A DNA stretch of 14,010 nucleotides from an uncultured Lachnospiraceae bacterium (GTDB lineage: Bacteria; Bacillota; Clostridia; Lachnospirales; Lachnospiraceae): the NCBI GenBank assembly GCA_910586095.1, contig CAJUHQ010000089.1, positions 1 to 14,010 of the forward strand. The letters are read 5' to 3'. The notes beneath the pieces were generated by a model. The model was not told the DNA's origin and did no database searches. It worked only from the letters and a program-made list of their open reading frames with translations. Shown here piece after piece: positions 1 to 6,762 of this stretch. Numbering within the stretch: the stretch's first letter is position 1; each line of letters begins with the position of its first letter. Position numbers and translations under genes: made by a program.

Positions 1-389
1 ACAGCTTATTCAAGTGCGCCAATTTATGGTTTTCCTCTACTTTCTTTCACACTACACTCCTTTTCTAAATTTTTGTTACCATATCTGTCCGCTCTAACAT
101 TCTATATAAATTCATGATACCATGGTTACAGTTGTTGGGTCAACTAATCTCTAACGATTGTTTCCTATCTATTTACGATTGTCAGTGTAGGATTGCGATA
201 TATTACAACTAGATACAAGTATAGACAATATTTTTATAGTATTGTTTCGTTATCACAGCCAAAAAGTTTTGTGTTATAATAATGTCAATACAAAAGATAT
301 GGGCGTAGTTTACTACCCTACAACATAGGCAAATTAGAAAAATTTATAACTATGTGTTAAAATGATACAGGAAAAAGACAATCAACTTC
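1..389. other. AT-rich intergenic region, no gene seen
   Basis: No reading frame with a convincing ribosome binding site is visible on either strand. A TATAAT hexamer occurs at 275-280, with only a weak TTATCA 19 bases upstream, so a promoter here is possible but not supported. A small GTAG/CTAC hairpin lies near 306-316. The stretch probably holds the distal upstream region of the regulator gene at 483. Confidence 0.4.
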
Positions 390-430
390 CCAACCAATGG
401 TTGAATCTAGTCGATTCAACCATTGGTTGG
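390..430. repeat. Perfect 18-bp inverted repeat upstream of the XRE regulator (candidate operator)
   Basis: Bases 390-407 are exactly complementary to 413-430 around a 5-base centre (TAGTC). Each arm also contains its own near-palindrome: AACCAATGGTT at 392-402 and AACCATTGGTT at 418-428, with centres 26 bases apart. The element lies just upstream of the -10 hexamer at 442-447, over the place where a -35 would fall. That is what one expects of an operator for the adjacent helix-turn-helix protein. No T-run follows, so it is not a standard terminator. An operator role is inference. Confidence 0.6.
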
Positions 431-441
431 TGTAATAAGTA

Positions 442-447
442 TATAAT
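442..447 (+). promoter_or_regulatory. Probable -10 box of the XRE regulator gene
   Basis: A perfect TATAAT lies 36 bases before the start codon at 483. No good -35 exists at the usual distance; bases 415-424 are part of the inverted repeat. This fits a promoter that the palindrome-binding protein controls. The position is sound, but the -35 is not identified. Confidence 0.5.
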
Positions 448-482
448 GTAGTGTATTGTTGGAGATGAAAGGAGAAATTGTG

Positions 483-1301
483 ATGAATCAGATAGAAATT
501 GGAAAATTTATTGCCAAATGTCGTAAAGAGAAAAAATTAACGCAGGCACAGTTGGCAGAACGATTAAATATTACAGATAGAGCTGTATCCAAATGGGAAA
601 CTGGAAAGAGTATGCCAGACTCATCTGTAATGTTGGAACTTTGTGGACTATTAGAAATTACAGTAAATGAGCTATTAAGCGGGGAGAAAATTGAAATGGA
701 AAGTTATGAACAAAAGGCAGAAGAAAATTTGATCGCTCTAAAAAGAAAAGATGAGAATAAGTTGGGGAGTGTGATTATTTCGCTTCTTTTTTCGGCAATT
801 CTTTTGATAGGAATTATAGTATGCCTTATTTGCGATATTGCAATATCTGGTGAGTTAACGTGGTCTTTTATTCCTGTAGGATCTATTGTTTTTGCATGGG
901 TGATTTCTTTCCCGATTGTTTTATTAAGGAAAAAAGGAATTTTTGTAAGTTTAGTATCATTAAGTATTTTTATTGTTCCCTATTTGTTTTTGTTGAGCAA
1001 TTTAGTAAACGTAAAGGAAGTATTTTCAGTTGGTTCAGTTATGGCAGTCGTTTCAATTGTTTTCTTGTGGATCATTGTTGCGGTTTTTAGTCGCATAGAA
1101 AAAACAAGGAAATTGTTCGCGTTAGGAATAATTTTCCTACTAGCTATTCCATTTGTGCTTATCATCAATATAACATTATCAGAAATGATAGAGGAACCTG
1201 TTTTTGATGTATGGGATATGCTATCTATTTTTGAGTTATTGATATTAGCATTTGTTTCTTTTATTTGTGACTATGCTAAGAAAAAAGGATTGATAAAATA
1301 A
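483..1301 (+). CDS. XRE-family regulator with six C-terminal membrane segments
   Basis: A helix-turn-helix domain occupies residues 1-65 of a 272-residue protein: IGKFIAKCRKEKKLTQAQLA, then the recognition-helix stretch TDRAVSKWETGKSMPD, typical of Cro/CI-type regulators. A charged linker (about 66-95) follows. About six hydrophobic segments then run to near the C-terminus, so the regulator is likely held in the membrane. The frame opens at a TTG at 456, but ATG 483 is preferred because GGAG at 471-474 sits eight bases upstream. The gene stands alone, with an inverted repeat over its promoter and a convergent neighbour downstream, so autoregulation is plausible. Related membrane-linked XRE proteins are common in Firmicutes, but the signal and target genes cannot be read from the sequence. 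The family call is firm; the role is unknown. Confidence 0.9.
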   Translation: MNQIEIGKFIAKCRKEKKLTQAQLAERLNITDRAVSKWETGKSMPDSSVMLELCGLLEITVNELLSGEKIEMESYEQKAEENLIALKRKDENKLGSVIISLLFSAILLIGIIVCLICDIAISGELTWSFIPVGSIVFAWVISFPIVLLRKKGIFVSLVSLSIFIVPYLFLLSNLVNVKEVFSVGSVMAVVSIVFLWIIVAVFSRIEKTRKLFALGIIFLLAIPFVLIINITLSEMIEEPVFDVWDMLSIFELLILAFVSFICDYAKKKGLIK

Positions 1302-1324
1302 TAACAATGTTTTGGGTGTACATA

Positions 1325-1399
1325 ACAAAATTAGACAAAGCTGTCTATGACAACACAAGAACAGTAGTCTTGTTGCCATTGGCAGCTTGTCTAGTTTGT
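1325..1399. repeat. Imperfect hairpin downstream of the XRE regulator
   Basis: Bases 1325-1343 pair with 1383-1399 (ACAAA-TAGACAA-GCTG against its complement, with a few mismatches). An inner stem pairs CAACA-AAGA at 1351-1360 with TCTTGTTG at 1368-1375. It begins 23 bases after the regulator's stop codon, so it could help end transcription, though no clean T-run follows. Confidence 0.5.
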
Positions 1400-1422
1400 A
1401 CGATAAATGTTACTATTCCGCC

Positions 1423-1476
1423 ATACCCATTCATAAGTTGTCGGATTGTACAATCTGACAACTTATGAATGGGTAT
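1423..1476. repeat. 54-bp near-perfect palindrome
   Basis: Bases 1423-1449 and 1450-1476 are complementary at 26 of 27 positions with no spacer; the single exception (1443/1456) would be a G-U pair in RNA. It lies between convergent genes. No T-run of useful length follows on either strand, so it is not an ordinary intrinsic terminator. Part of one arm, GACAACTTAT (1457-1466), is repeated directly at 1481-1490. Confidence 0.85.
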
Positions 1477-1519
1477 TTCCGACAACTTATTTCATGTCGG
1501 GCGTCCGCCCTATAAAATC

Positions 1520-1572
1520 GAACATACAAAATGCCTTATGCGAGCAAACTCCCAACAGCATTTTGTATATTC
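1520..1572. repeat. 15-bp inverted repeat between convergent genes
   Basis: GAACATACAAAATGC at 1520-1534 pairs with 1558-1572 at 14 of 15 positions around a 23-base loop. It is the third large hairpin in the 1302-1686 gap. On the - strand it lies about 115 bases beyond the PHP gene's stop. The rest of the gap, to 1686, shows no gene. Confidence 0.6.
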
Positions 1573-1686
1573 AATTTTGCATGGCTGAACTGTTACCGAT
1601 AAATAATAAATGATCGATTATATCATGTAAACAGCAGCAGTGGGATTATAACAATTTTTCAATCAGATCATTTGGATGATTTATTT

Positions 1687-2712
1687 TTAATTATAGTTTA
1701 TGTCATATGATTGTAGCATTGGTGTAGTTCCATGCAATTCATATGCATTGCTACAAGCATAAAGTCCCTTTGAATCACGTATCTGAATTCGAATATACCC
1801 TTCTGTTCCATCTAGTACAAAGGTTGCTTGTGTGATTGTCTGCCCTAAATCAGCTACTTTTTTATAACAATTTCTGCCGCTAGTTATGACATATATTTTT
1901 TCTACTGGGCTAGTCCTAATCTGTAGTACACCATCCTCCACGGATAATTCATAAATTTCTGGGCCCATTGAACTATAAAAAGTTCCATTTAGAAGAGAAT
2001 GTATAACTGCTTTGTAGGTAAGTTCTTCGGCCTGAATCATGGTAAATCCACCAAAAGAATCACATAATGGATCTCCAAATGGAAGTTGGTTGTGATTGTC
2101 ATCTGTGGCTACACAAAATAGGCGGTTACCAATCCGTAGCATCTCATCATAACACTGCGGATTAAACCCATATAAACCATCATGTTCACAGCCGTAATTA
2201 TAGATTTCCATCCCCCATAATCCCTTTAGATTTTTATAATCGTCATATGTTTGAAGAGACCAGAAAGGATGATTATAACAAGTAATAAATCCATATTTTT
2301 TCATTTTGTCAATATAGTCATTGATATAATCAATGTCATAATATCTTTTTTCAGGAAGTAAATTTTTTATTTTTTCTTCCTGAAATTGTTCTGGTATACA
2401 ATCATACAAATTTAGATGATAGGTCTTGACTCTAGAAAAATCATTTGGAGAATTAGGTTGAAAAGTCTTTGATAAAGGTGCATTGATATCTACTTCCAAT
2501 GCTGCTAAAGCCACAAAATTGTGATCGCACAACTTGTTGTGCCACTGATAACATCTATGGTCAGTAAAAGCCACAATGTGATAGCCCTGTTGTGTGTAGG
2601 CGGTCTTTATTTCTTCTGGAGTCAGTTTGCCATCTGAATAGATGGTATGACAATGCAGATTCGCCTTGTATGTAGGGATATCCTTTGACAATAAATCAAT
2701 CTTTTTTGACAT
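1687..2712 (-). CDS. PHP-domain phosphoesterase
   Basis: The 341-residue protein begins with a polymerase-and-histidinol-phosphatase (PHP) metal site: ANLHCHTIYSDG (His20, His22, Asp27), FTDH (Asp51-His52), Glu73 in the ALEVD segment, then CYNHPFW in the middle and VATDDNHN around residue 205. These give the usual His/Asp/Glu set for a trinuclear metal centre that hydrolyses phosphoesters. The remainder looks like a beta-rich C-terminal part found in stand-alone PHP proteins. AAGGAG lies about eight bases before the ATG, so the start is well supported. No signal peptide is seen, so it is likely cytosolic. It is not a polymerase or HisK-type protein by length and layout, and its substrate cannot be told. 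It is transcribed alone, away from the restriction-modification cassette. Confidence 0.85.
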   Translation of the reverse strand: MSKKIDLLSKDIPTYKANLHCHTIYSDGKLTPEEIKTAYTQQGYHIVAFTDHRCYQWHNKLCDHNFVALAALEVDINAPLSKTFQPNSPNDFSRVKTYHLNLYDCIPEQFQEEKIKNLLPEKRYYDIDYINDYIDKMKKYGFITCYNHPFWSLQTYDDYKNLKGLWGMEIYNYGCEHDGLYGFNPQCYDEMLRIGNRLFCVATDDNHNQLPFGDPLCDSFGGFTMIQAEELTYKAVIHSLLNGTFYSSMGPEIYELSVEDGVLQIRTSPVEKIYVITSGRNCYKKVADLGQTITQATFVLDGTEGYIRIQIRDSKGLYACSNAYELHGTTPMLQSYDINYN

Positions 2713-3144
2713 GATTCTTCTCCTTTATAAACGAATACAAATTCTTGATAAAACTGCTTTTTATATGTGTAGAGAAGCATATAAATTGACAATATTTTAT
2801 GGTAGTATCAACAAAAGCAGATGGCTTTTATTGATTACAGTTCAAACCTATAAAGCATCATGTGTTTTAGGTATCTTTTTTGATATCAGTTATCATCAAG
2901 TGTTGATTCATCCTTTTGCTTTTCTGTTTTTACTTATGTATATATCACATTCTTGTCCATCAACATAAAAAGTTCTTCAATTATTTGCAAACTTGTATTT
3001 GCCTGAATAACCTTTGACAAAATTATAGCGAAAATTTGCAAATTTTTCAATCAAATCTCATTATAAAAATTGAGTAACTTTACTTTTGGATATAAAATAG
3101 ATAGGCAGTTTATTCTATACAATGTTAAAGTAGAATAGTATGGT
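2713..3144. other. Intergenic region, no gene seen
   Basis: This is the divergent space between the PHP gene and the restriction-modification cassette. It contains a 16-bp perfect palindrome at 3031-3046 and a second copy of ATTTGCAAA at 2983-2991. TTGACA occurs at 3014-3019 without a matching -10. TTGTCA on the - strand (complement of 2787-2792) could serve the PHP gene, but its -10 is poor. I see no RNA gene. Confidence 0.4.
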
Positions 3145-3180
3145 CATTTCTATTTTGAGCCGCCAAAGGCGGAATGGGAA
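3145..3180 (+). repeat. Left 36-bp inverted repeat of the restriction-modification cassette
   Basis: Starting with CATTTCTATTTTGAGCC, this segment matches the reverse complement of 5132-5167 apart from one inserted T and a few substitutions near the inner end. Its centre, GCCGCC-AAA-GGCGG, is itself a hairpin, but the asymmetric flanks show that the two copies are inverted. Together they bracket the three genes of the cassette. Confidence 0.8.
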
Positions 3181-3191
3181 ATAATATCAGG

Positions 3192-3220
3192 TTGATTTTA
3201 GACTAAATTTATAGTATAAT
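3192..3220 (+). promoter_or_regulatory. Promoter of the AbrB-like / methyltransferase operon
   Basis: TTGATT at 3192-3197 and a perfect TATAAT at 3215-3220 are separated by 17 bases, close to the sigma-70/sigma-A consensus. The AbrB-like gene starts 34 bases after the -10. The promoter is nearly covered by the inverted repeat at 3195-3232. Confidence 0.8.
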
Positions 3221-3242
3221 TTAGTCTAAAATAAGACTAAAA
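3195..3242. promoter_or_regulatory. Operator-like inverted repeat over the cassette promoter
   Basis: ATTTTAGACTAAAT (3195-3208) is perfectly complementary to 3219-3232 around a 10-base spacer that carries most of the -10 box. A third half-site, AAGACTAAAA, follows at 3233-3242 and runs into the ribosome binding site AAGGAG (3241-3246). The layout resembles the C-boxes of controller proteins in restriction-modification systems. Binding by the AbrB-like product is inference. Confidence 0.7.
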
Positions 3243-3254
3243 GGAGACAGATTT

Positions 3255-3443
3255 ATGAATCGAGAATTAATATATTTGGATACTTATGTACTCCAACAAG
3301 ATATGCGCGTTCGAATGCCTAAAACAATTCTAGCAAATTTGCCTGTAATAAAGGGAAAAACGAAATTTGCTGTTTATCTTGATAAAAAAAATGATGAATT
3401 AGTTTTAAAAATAGCAAACGAATCTGAGGAGGAAGAGTTATGA
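3255..3443 (+). CDS. Small AbrB/MazE-like protein, candidate controller of the restriction-modification operon
   Basis: A 62-residue acidic-tailed protein. Residues about 19-53 (VRMPKTILANLPVIKGKTKF, then AVYLDKKNDELVLKI) follow the swapped-hairpin AbrB/SpoVT pattern: a short strand with Pro, a helix, a K/G turn and a closing strand. Such proteins are dimeric DNA binders and often antitoxins. The start has AAGGAG nine bases upstream. The stop codon overlaps the methyltransferase start (ATGA at 3440-3443), so the two are translationally coupled. The promoter sits inside a perfect inverted repeat. Known controller proteins of restriction-modification systems are usually helix-turn-helix proteins, so an AbrB-type one would be unusual. 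No toxin gene lies beside it. The fold call rests on a short stretch and is moderate; the controller role is inferred from position. Confidence 0.65.
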   Translation: MNRELIYLDTYVLQQDMRVRMPKTILANLPVIKGKTKFAVYLDKKNDELVLKIANESEEEEL

Positions 3444-4309
3444 CACATATTATTCAATGTGGAGATACTTTAGAACTCATAAAACAGATTCCCAACCAGT
3501 CTATAGACCTGCTTGTAACATCTCCGCCATATTGGGCTAAAAGAATATATAATGGTGTTGGCGAAATAGGTTCTGAACCAACACCTGAGGAATACATAGT
3601 TTCTCTAACAAACTTTTTTGATCGGTTAAAACCTTATTTAAAAAAAGATGCCAATGTATTTATTAATATGGGAGATACTTATTTTGGTTCTGGTGCTGGT
3701 GCATGGAAAAAGTACGTTGATGAAGAAGGAAATATTACTCAGGCTCAAAAGGATCGAAAAGAAAAGTATTTTACTACAAAACCATTACAGCCTAAAATAA
3801 AACAAAATGGAAAATTGTATCAAAATAAACAACTTCTATTAATTCCATCTAGATTTGCAATTGCGATGCAAGAGAGAGGTTGGATTCTTAGAGATGATAT
3901 TATTTGGCAAAAACCAAATCGAATTCCTGCTAGTGTTACAGATCGTTTTAATAATACATATGAACATGTTTTTCATTTTGTGTTGCAAAAAAAATATTAC
4001 TTTAATTTAGATTCTGTAAAAGTTCTGGGGATAAATGGCAGGTTAAAAAATCCAGGAGATGTCTGGGCGATTTGTACACAACCTTTAAATGGTTCCCACA
4101 CAGCTACTTTTCCAGAAAAATTGATCGAACAGATTGTAATGTGTGGGAGTCCAGATAATGGTGTTGTTTTTGATCCTTTTCTTGGAACAGGAACAACATG
4201 GATTGTAAGTGAACGTTTAGGTAGACGTTGTATTGGTTTTGAAATCAACAAAGAATTTTTTAGCTTTGCGCAGGAACGTTATACCAAAAGCCAGAAGGAG
4301 AAAAAGTAA
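3440..4309 (+). CDS. Beta-class DNA methyltransferase, probably N4-cytosine specific
   Basis: A 289-residue enzyme that transfers a methyl group from S-adenosylmethionine to DNA. Motif IV, TSPPYW, is at residues 27-32. The cofactor-binding motif I, FDPFLGTGTT, is at 244-253, followed by GRRCIGFEIN. Motif IV before motif I defines the beta class, and SPPYW is typical of N4-cytosine (less often N6-adenine) enzymes. The middle region (about 85-130), rich in lysine and glutamine, probably includes target recognition. GAGGAAGAG serves as ribosome binding site within the end of the preceding gene. It is the protective partner of the MvaI/BcnI-type nuclease that converges on it. Known relatives of that nuclease cut CCNGG-type sites and pair with N4-cytosine methylases, which agrees with this reading. 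The exact target is not visible. Confidence 0.9.
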   Translation: MTHIIQCGDTLELIKQIPNQSIDLLVTSPPYWAKRIYNGVGEIGSEPTPEEYIVSLTNFFDRLKPYLKKDANVFINMGDTYFGSGAGAWKKYVDEEGNITQAQKDRKEKYFTTKPLQPKIKQNGKLYQNKQLLLIPSRFAIAMQERGWILRDDIIWQKPNRIPASVTDRFNNTYEHVFHFVLQKKYYFNLDSVKVLGINGRLKNPGDVWAICTQPLNGSHTATFPEKLIEQIVMCGSPDNGVVFDPFLGTGTTWIVSERLGRRCIGFEINKEFFSFAQERYTKSQKEKK

Positions 4310-4344
4310 TAATTACTTGATAATGGTGAATAGATTCTTACATT

Positions 4345-5127
4345 TCATATTTGAATATGTTGTTGATATAAATGTTCTTTAGAACGAGCACAAATCCGAA
4401 ATTTTGTTCCGTGATTGTGTCCTGTCCGTGCATCAAAATCGACATAAATTTCTCCTGCGTCAACCTGTTTAAGAAAGTATTCTATGGAAGGATTTATGTA
4501 GGCATCAAATTGATTATACTTAAAATACTCTATACCATTTTCATATTTTGTTTTTACGTGAACATACATAAGATTGCTTAATTTTTTCTTTAGTTTGTTC
4601 TCAAGATCATTAAATGTCCAAAATGGATGAGGATGAAGATCACCTTTGCCAATACCTTGTGCTAGATACATACGCCACTTGTCGTGTCGATCATTAATTT
4701 TAGAAAAATTAAAGTTTACAAAAATTTTTTCCTGTTTGTAATCTATATTGACACGAAAACCTCTGTCACTGTATGACAATACATTAATGGTTTGTCTAAA
4801 GCTTCGTTCATCTAATGGATATTTTATTCCAGCTTTTTGATGCGGCCAACCATAGTTTTTTAGTAGAATGTTTTTAACAATTTTTGCAGTGCGCGGTTTA
4901 GGTTCCATATGGAATAATGTAAGTAACGCGTTGGTGGAGTCACGTTGACTTTTTAACTCCCACTCACCAAAATCTGGAAGTTGAAGATTATTTTCTTCAA
5001 TACCTAGTAAATCTTCTAATGTATTTCCTACGCCGCCAACATTTCCAGGCCTTTGATTTTTGATCCAACCTAGTTCTTTGATTTTTTTCAATTGTTCTTT
5101 TAACAATACAAGATTTGCATTTTTCAT
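4345..5127 (-). CDS. MvaI/BcnI-family type II restriction endonuclease
   Basis: The protein cuts unmethylated DNA at the site protected by the neighbouring methyltransferase. From Met at 5127 it is 260 residues. Residues 28-62 carry the family signature: GNVGGVGNTLEDLLGI, then PDFGEWELKSQR, giving Glu38, Asp52, Glu57 and Lys59 as the D...ExK nuclease site. The C-terminal part has DFDARTGHNHGTKFRI. MvaI and BcnI are monomeric enzymes acting on CCWGG and CCSGG; the exact site here is unknown. An in-frame ATG at 5139 would add MGDF, but it lies within the inverted repeat; 5127 is preferred because GGGGGA precedes it by about four bases. The gene converges on the methyltransferase with 35 bases between them and no obvious terminator. 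No clear promoter is seen upstream. Confidence 0.88.
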   Translation of the reverse strand: MKNANLVLLKEQLKKIKELGWIKNQRPGNVGGVGNTLEDLLGIEENNLQLPDFGEWELKSQRDSTNALLTLFHMEPKPRTAKIVKNILLKNYGWPHQKAGIKYPLDERSFRQTINVLSYSDRGFRVNIDYKQEKIFVNFNFSKINDRHDKWRMYLAQGIGKGDLHPHPFWTFNDLENKLKKKLSNLMYVHVKTKYENGIEYFKYNQFDAYINPSIEYFLKQVDAGEIYVDFDARTGHNHGTKFRICARSKEHLYQQHIQI

Positions 5128-5131
5128 AAAA

Positions 5132-5167
5132 TCCCCCATGCCGCCTTTGGCGGCTCAAATAGAAATG
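5132..5167 (-). repeat. Right 36-bp inverted repeat of the restriction-modification cassette
   Basis: Reverse complement of the 3145-3180 copy: CATTTCTATTTGAGCC, a perfect GCCGCC-AAA-GGCGGC hairpin, then ATGGGGGA. The inner end overlaps the possible upstream start codon (5139) of the endonuclease and supplies the GGGGGA that may act as its ribosome binding site. The repeat is therefore both a cassette boundary and the 5' end of the nuclease gene. Confidence 0.8.
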
Positions 5168-5192
5168 AAAAACGCAGTCTTTTGCGTTTTTC
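5167..5192. terminator. Bidirectional hairpin terminator beside the cassette
   Basis: GAAAAACGCA (5167-5176) and TGCGTTTTTC (5183-5192) form a perfect 10-bp stem with a six-base loop. The A/T ends give a U-tract on both strands. It lies directly outside the right inverted repeat and upstream of the endonuclease. Confidence 0.65.
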
Positions 5193-5194
5193 CT

Positions 5195-5271
5195 GTGTGA
5201 AAAAAGTCTGCTATGCAGACTTAATAGTTCTTAGGCAGTGTCTTTTGCTGCCTTAGAACTATTTTTCACAC
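5195..5271. terminator. Nested two-hairpin terminator structure downstream of dtd
   Basis: Stem A pairs 5204-5211 with 5215-5222 perfectly and, read on -, is followed by TTTTTT, a strong intrinsic terminator for dtd. Stem B pairs 5223-5238 with 5248-5263 at 15 of 16 positions and, read on +, is followed by a T-run. An outer 10-bp stem, GTGTGAAAAA (5195-5204) with TTTTTCACAC (5262-5271), can enclose both, making a three-way junction. Stem A and the outer stem share base 5204. Confidence 0.75.
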
Positions 5272-5376
5272 TATCCCTCTTTCGATGCATATGATTTTAG
5301 AACTTCTTTTTATATTATTTTTTAATGATTCATTCTTCATTCCATCATTATCACTGTTGGTACTTTTTCGCAACTT

Positions 5377-5826
5377 TTATGCTAAATCCTCTGAATCTAA
5401 CACAATGGTAAATGGCCCATCATTTAAGAGAGACACTTTCATATCTGCACCGAATATCCCATGTTCTACCAAAAAGCCTAGGTTACGAATCTCTTGTATA
5501 ATGTATTCATATAGCTCATTGGCTACGTCTGGTTTACCTGCTGCTGTAAAGGAAGGTCGATTGCCCTTGCGACAGTCCGCATATAATGTAAACTGTGAAA
5601 TCACAAGGAACGCGCCTCCAACATCGGCCGCAGATAGATTGGTCTTGCCATTGGCATCATCAAATATACGCAATTTTGTCAACTTGGCAATCATTTTATC
5701 CGCAGTTTTGCGATCATCATTGCCAGATACACCTACTAACACTAGTAGACCATGACCAATCTGTCCAATGATGGTATCATCTACTGTCACATGTGCTTCT
5801 TGCACTCTCTGTATTACAAATCGCAT
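5377..5826 (-). CDS. dtd: D-aminoacyl-tRNA deacylase
   Basis: The 149-residue length is normal for DTD, a cytosolic homodimer that removes D-amino acids (and glycine from tRNA-Ala) from mischarged tRNAs. The two conserved motifs are present: SQFTL at residues 77-81, within FLVISQFTLYADCRKGNRPSF, and the cross-subunit GP motif at Gly137-Pro138 in NDGPFTIVLDS. The N-terminus MRFVIQRVQEAHVTV is typical. GAGGGGG lies 12 bases before the ATG, a rather long spacing; an ATG between them is out of frame. A promoter (TTGAAT, 16 bases, TATAAG) lies at 5850-5877. In many Firmicutes dtd follows relA; here it is alone, with terminators on its downstream side that separate it from the endonuclease gene. 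Confidence 0.97.
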   Translation of the reverse strand: MRFVIQRVQEAHVTVDDTIIGQIGHGLLVLVGVSGNDDRKTADKMIAKLTKLRIFDDANGKTNLSAADVGGAFLVISQFTLYADCRKGNRPSFTAAGKPDVANELYEYIIQEIRNLGFLVEHGIFGADMKVSLLNDGPFTIVLDSEDLA

Positions 5827-5849
5827 TTTATAAACATGCCCCCTCTCAA

Positions 5850-5877
5850 CTTATATATAATATTGTCTTAAATTCAA
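5850..5877 (-). promoter_or_regulatory. Probable dtd promoter
   Basis: Read on -, TTGAAT (5877-5872) and TATAAG (5855-5850) are 16 bases apart, about 24 bases before the dtd start. Both hexamers are near consensus. Confidence 0.5.
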
Positions 5878-6124
5878 TTTTGTATGGTGAATAATGTTTG
5901 CATTGTTTAGTCTTTTATGTCAAAATAGCATATTTGAGGACTCCCTCAAATTCTCTTATATTCATTTTTATAGGATGTTAGATTTTGGCTAATGAACTAT
6001 GTACAGTATAGGATACACATTGATTGCCTTTTGATAAAGATGAATAGAATGAATCTAACCATTATGACAACAAATCAAAATGCAAAAAATTTTCGTCTCT
6101 ATATGTCATTTCTTTTATAGCTAT
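5878..6124. other. Intergenic region with one small hairpin
   Basis: AT-rich DNA between the HAD terminator and the dtd promoter. A short stem, ATTTGAGG-actc-CCTCAAAT (5932-5951), is the only clear structure. No T-run follows it and no gene or RNA family is recognised. Confidence 0.4.
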
Positions 6125-6169
6125 ATATATTAAAAAGTCTAAAGCTAGGCCTTAGACTTTTTAATATAT
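6125..6169 (-). terminator. Intrinsic terminator of the uridylyltransferase-HAD operon
   Basis: Bases 6125-6142 pair perfectly with 6152-6169 (18-bp stem, nine-base loop). The arms end in A-rich and T-rich tracts, so the - transcript finishes in CTTTTTAATAT. The stop codon of the HAD gene (6145-6147) lies inside the loop, so coding region and terminator overlap. Confidence 0.85.
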
Positions 6170-6762
6170 TCCTCCAACATAGCAGCCGCCAAATCATATT
6201 TTTCAAAAACAATTCCCTTCATGCCAATGTTTACCGCAGTTTGTATGTTTTCTTTTCTGTCATCAAGAAACACACATTCGGAAGCGTTTAAGTGATATTT
6301 TTCTATGAGATGTAGATAGATGTCTGCGTTTGGTTTTACCATGCGCACAAATCCAGATACTACTTTTCCATCCACATCATCAAGGAAAGGAAAACAGCCA
6401 CATTCTGTATGAAGCGTAAACATTTCGCGCGGGTAGTTTGACAGCAAATATACACACAGCCCTTGTTGCTTCAAATGTCTTATCCATGATACAGTGTAGT
6501 TATAGGGCTCTACCAATCTAGAACGATGCTCCCAAATTGCATCAAATTCCTTCTGATATGGTTCGCTCTCTCTGCGTAAATGTGCTACAACATCTGATTC
6601 TTCTAAACACCCTAAATCTAACTCTCCCCACCAATGACTGCCAAATACATTCTTTTCAAAAAGTGATTGTACGTTTGTAGGGGCACCTAGTTCCTCCATC
6701 AACTTACGCCATCGAAATTCTACCAGAACGTTTCCAACATCAAAAATTACATTTTTTATCAT
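6145..6762 (-). CDS. HAD-superfamily hydrolase, YihX-like sugar-phosphate phosphatase
   Basis: A 205-residue haloacid dehalogenase-type enzyme, probably a cytosolic phosphatase. Motif I is FDVGNV with nucleophile Asp8; the usual second Asp is Gly10, as in the YihX group (E. coli YihX: FDLGNV, an alpha-glucose-1-phosphatase). Motif II is LLSN, motif III Lys is in MVKPNADIY, and motif IV is VFLDDRKEN. A helical cap follows motif I, as in subfamily IA. Its ATG overlaps the uridylyltransferase stop by one base (TAATG at 6764-6760), so the two proteins are made together. Since the partner handles a sugar-1-phosphate, a sugar-phosphate substrate is a reasonable inference, but it is not proven by sequence. 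Confidence 0.85.
   Translation of the reverse strand: MIKNVIFDVGNVLVEFRWRKLMEELGAPTNVQSLFEKNVFGSHWWGELDLGCLEESDVVAHLRRESEPYQKEFDAIWEHRSRLVEPYNYTVSWIRHLKQQGLCVYLLSNYPREMFTLHTECGCFPFLDDVDGKVVSGFVRMVKPNADIYLHLIEKYHLNASECVFLDDRKENIQTAVNIGMKGIVFEKYDLAAAMLEEYIKKSKA

Noticed and set aside
186..210. Similarity between TGTAGGATT...TTACAACT at 186-210 and at 13958-13986
   Set aside because: The match is short and gapped in AT-rich DNA; it could mark a repeat but is not strong enough to call.
2666..2968. 100-residue open frame on + across the PHP start
   Set aside because: It overlaps the PHP start and promoter region, has no ribosome binding site, and its composition is that of translated AT-rich intergenic DNA.
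5195..5271. tRNA-like cloverleaf
   Set aside because: Two stems inside a closing stem suggest it, but there is no third arm, anticodon loop, T-loop or CCA end.
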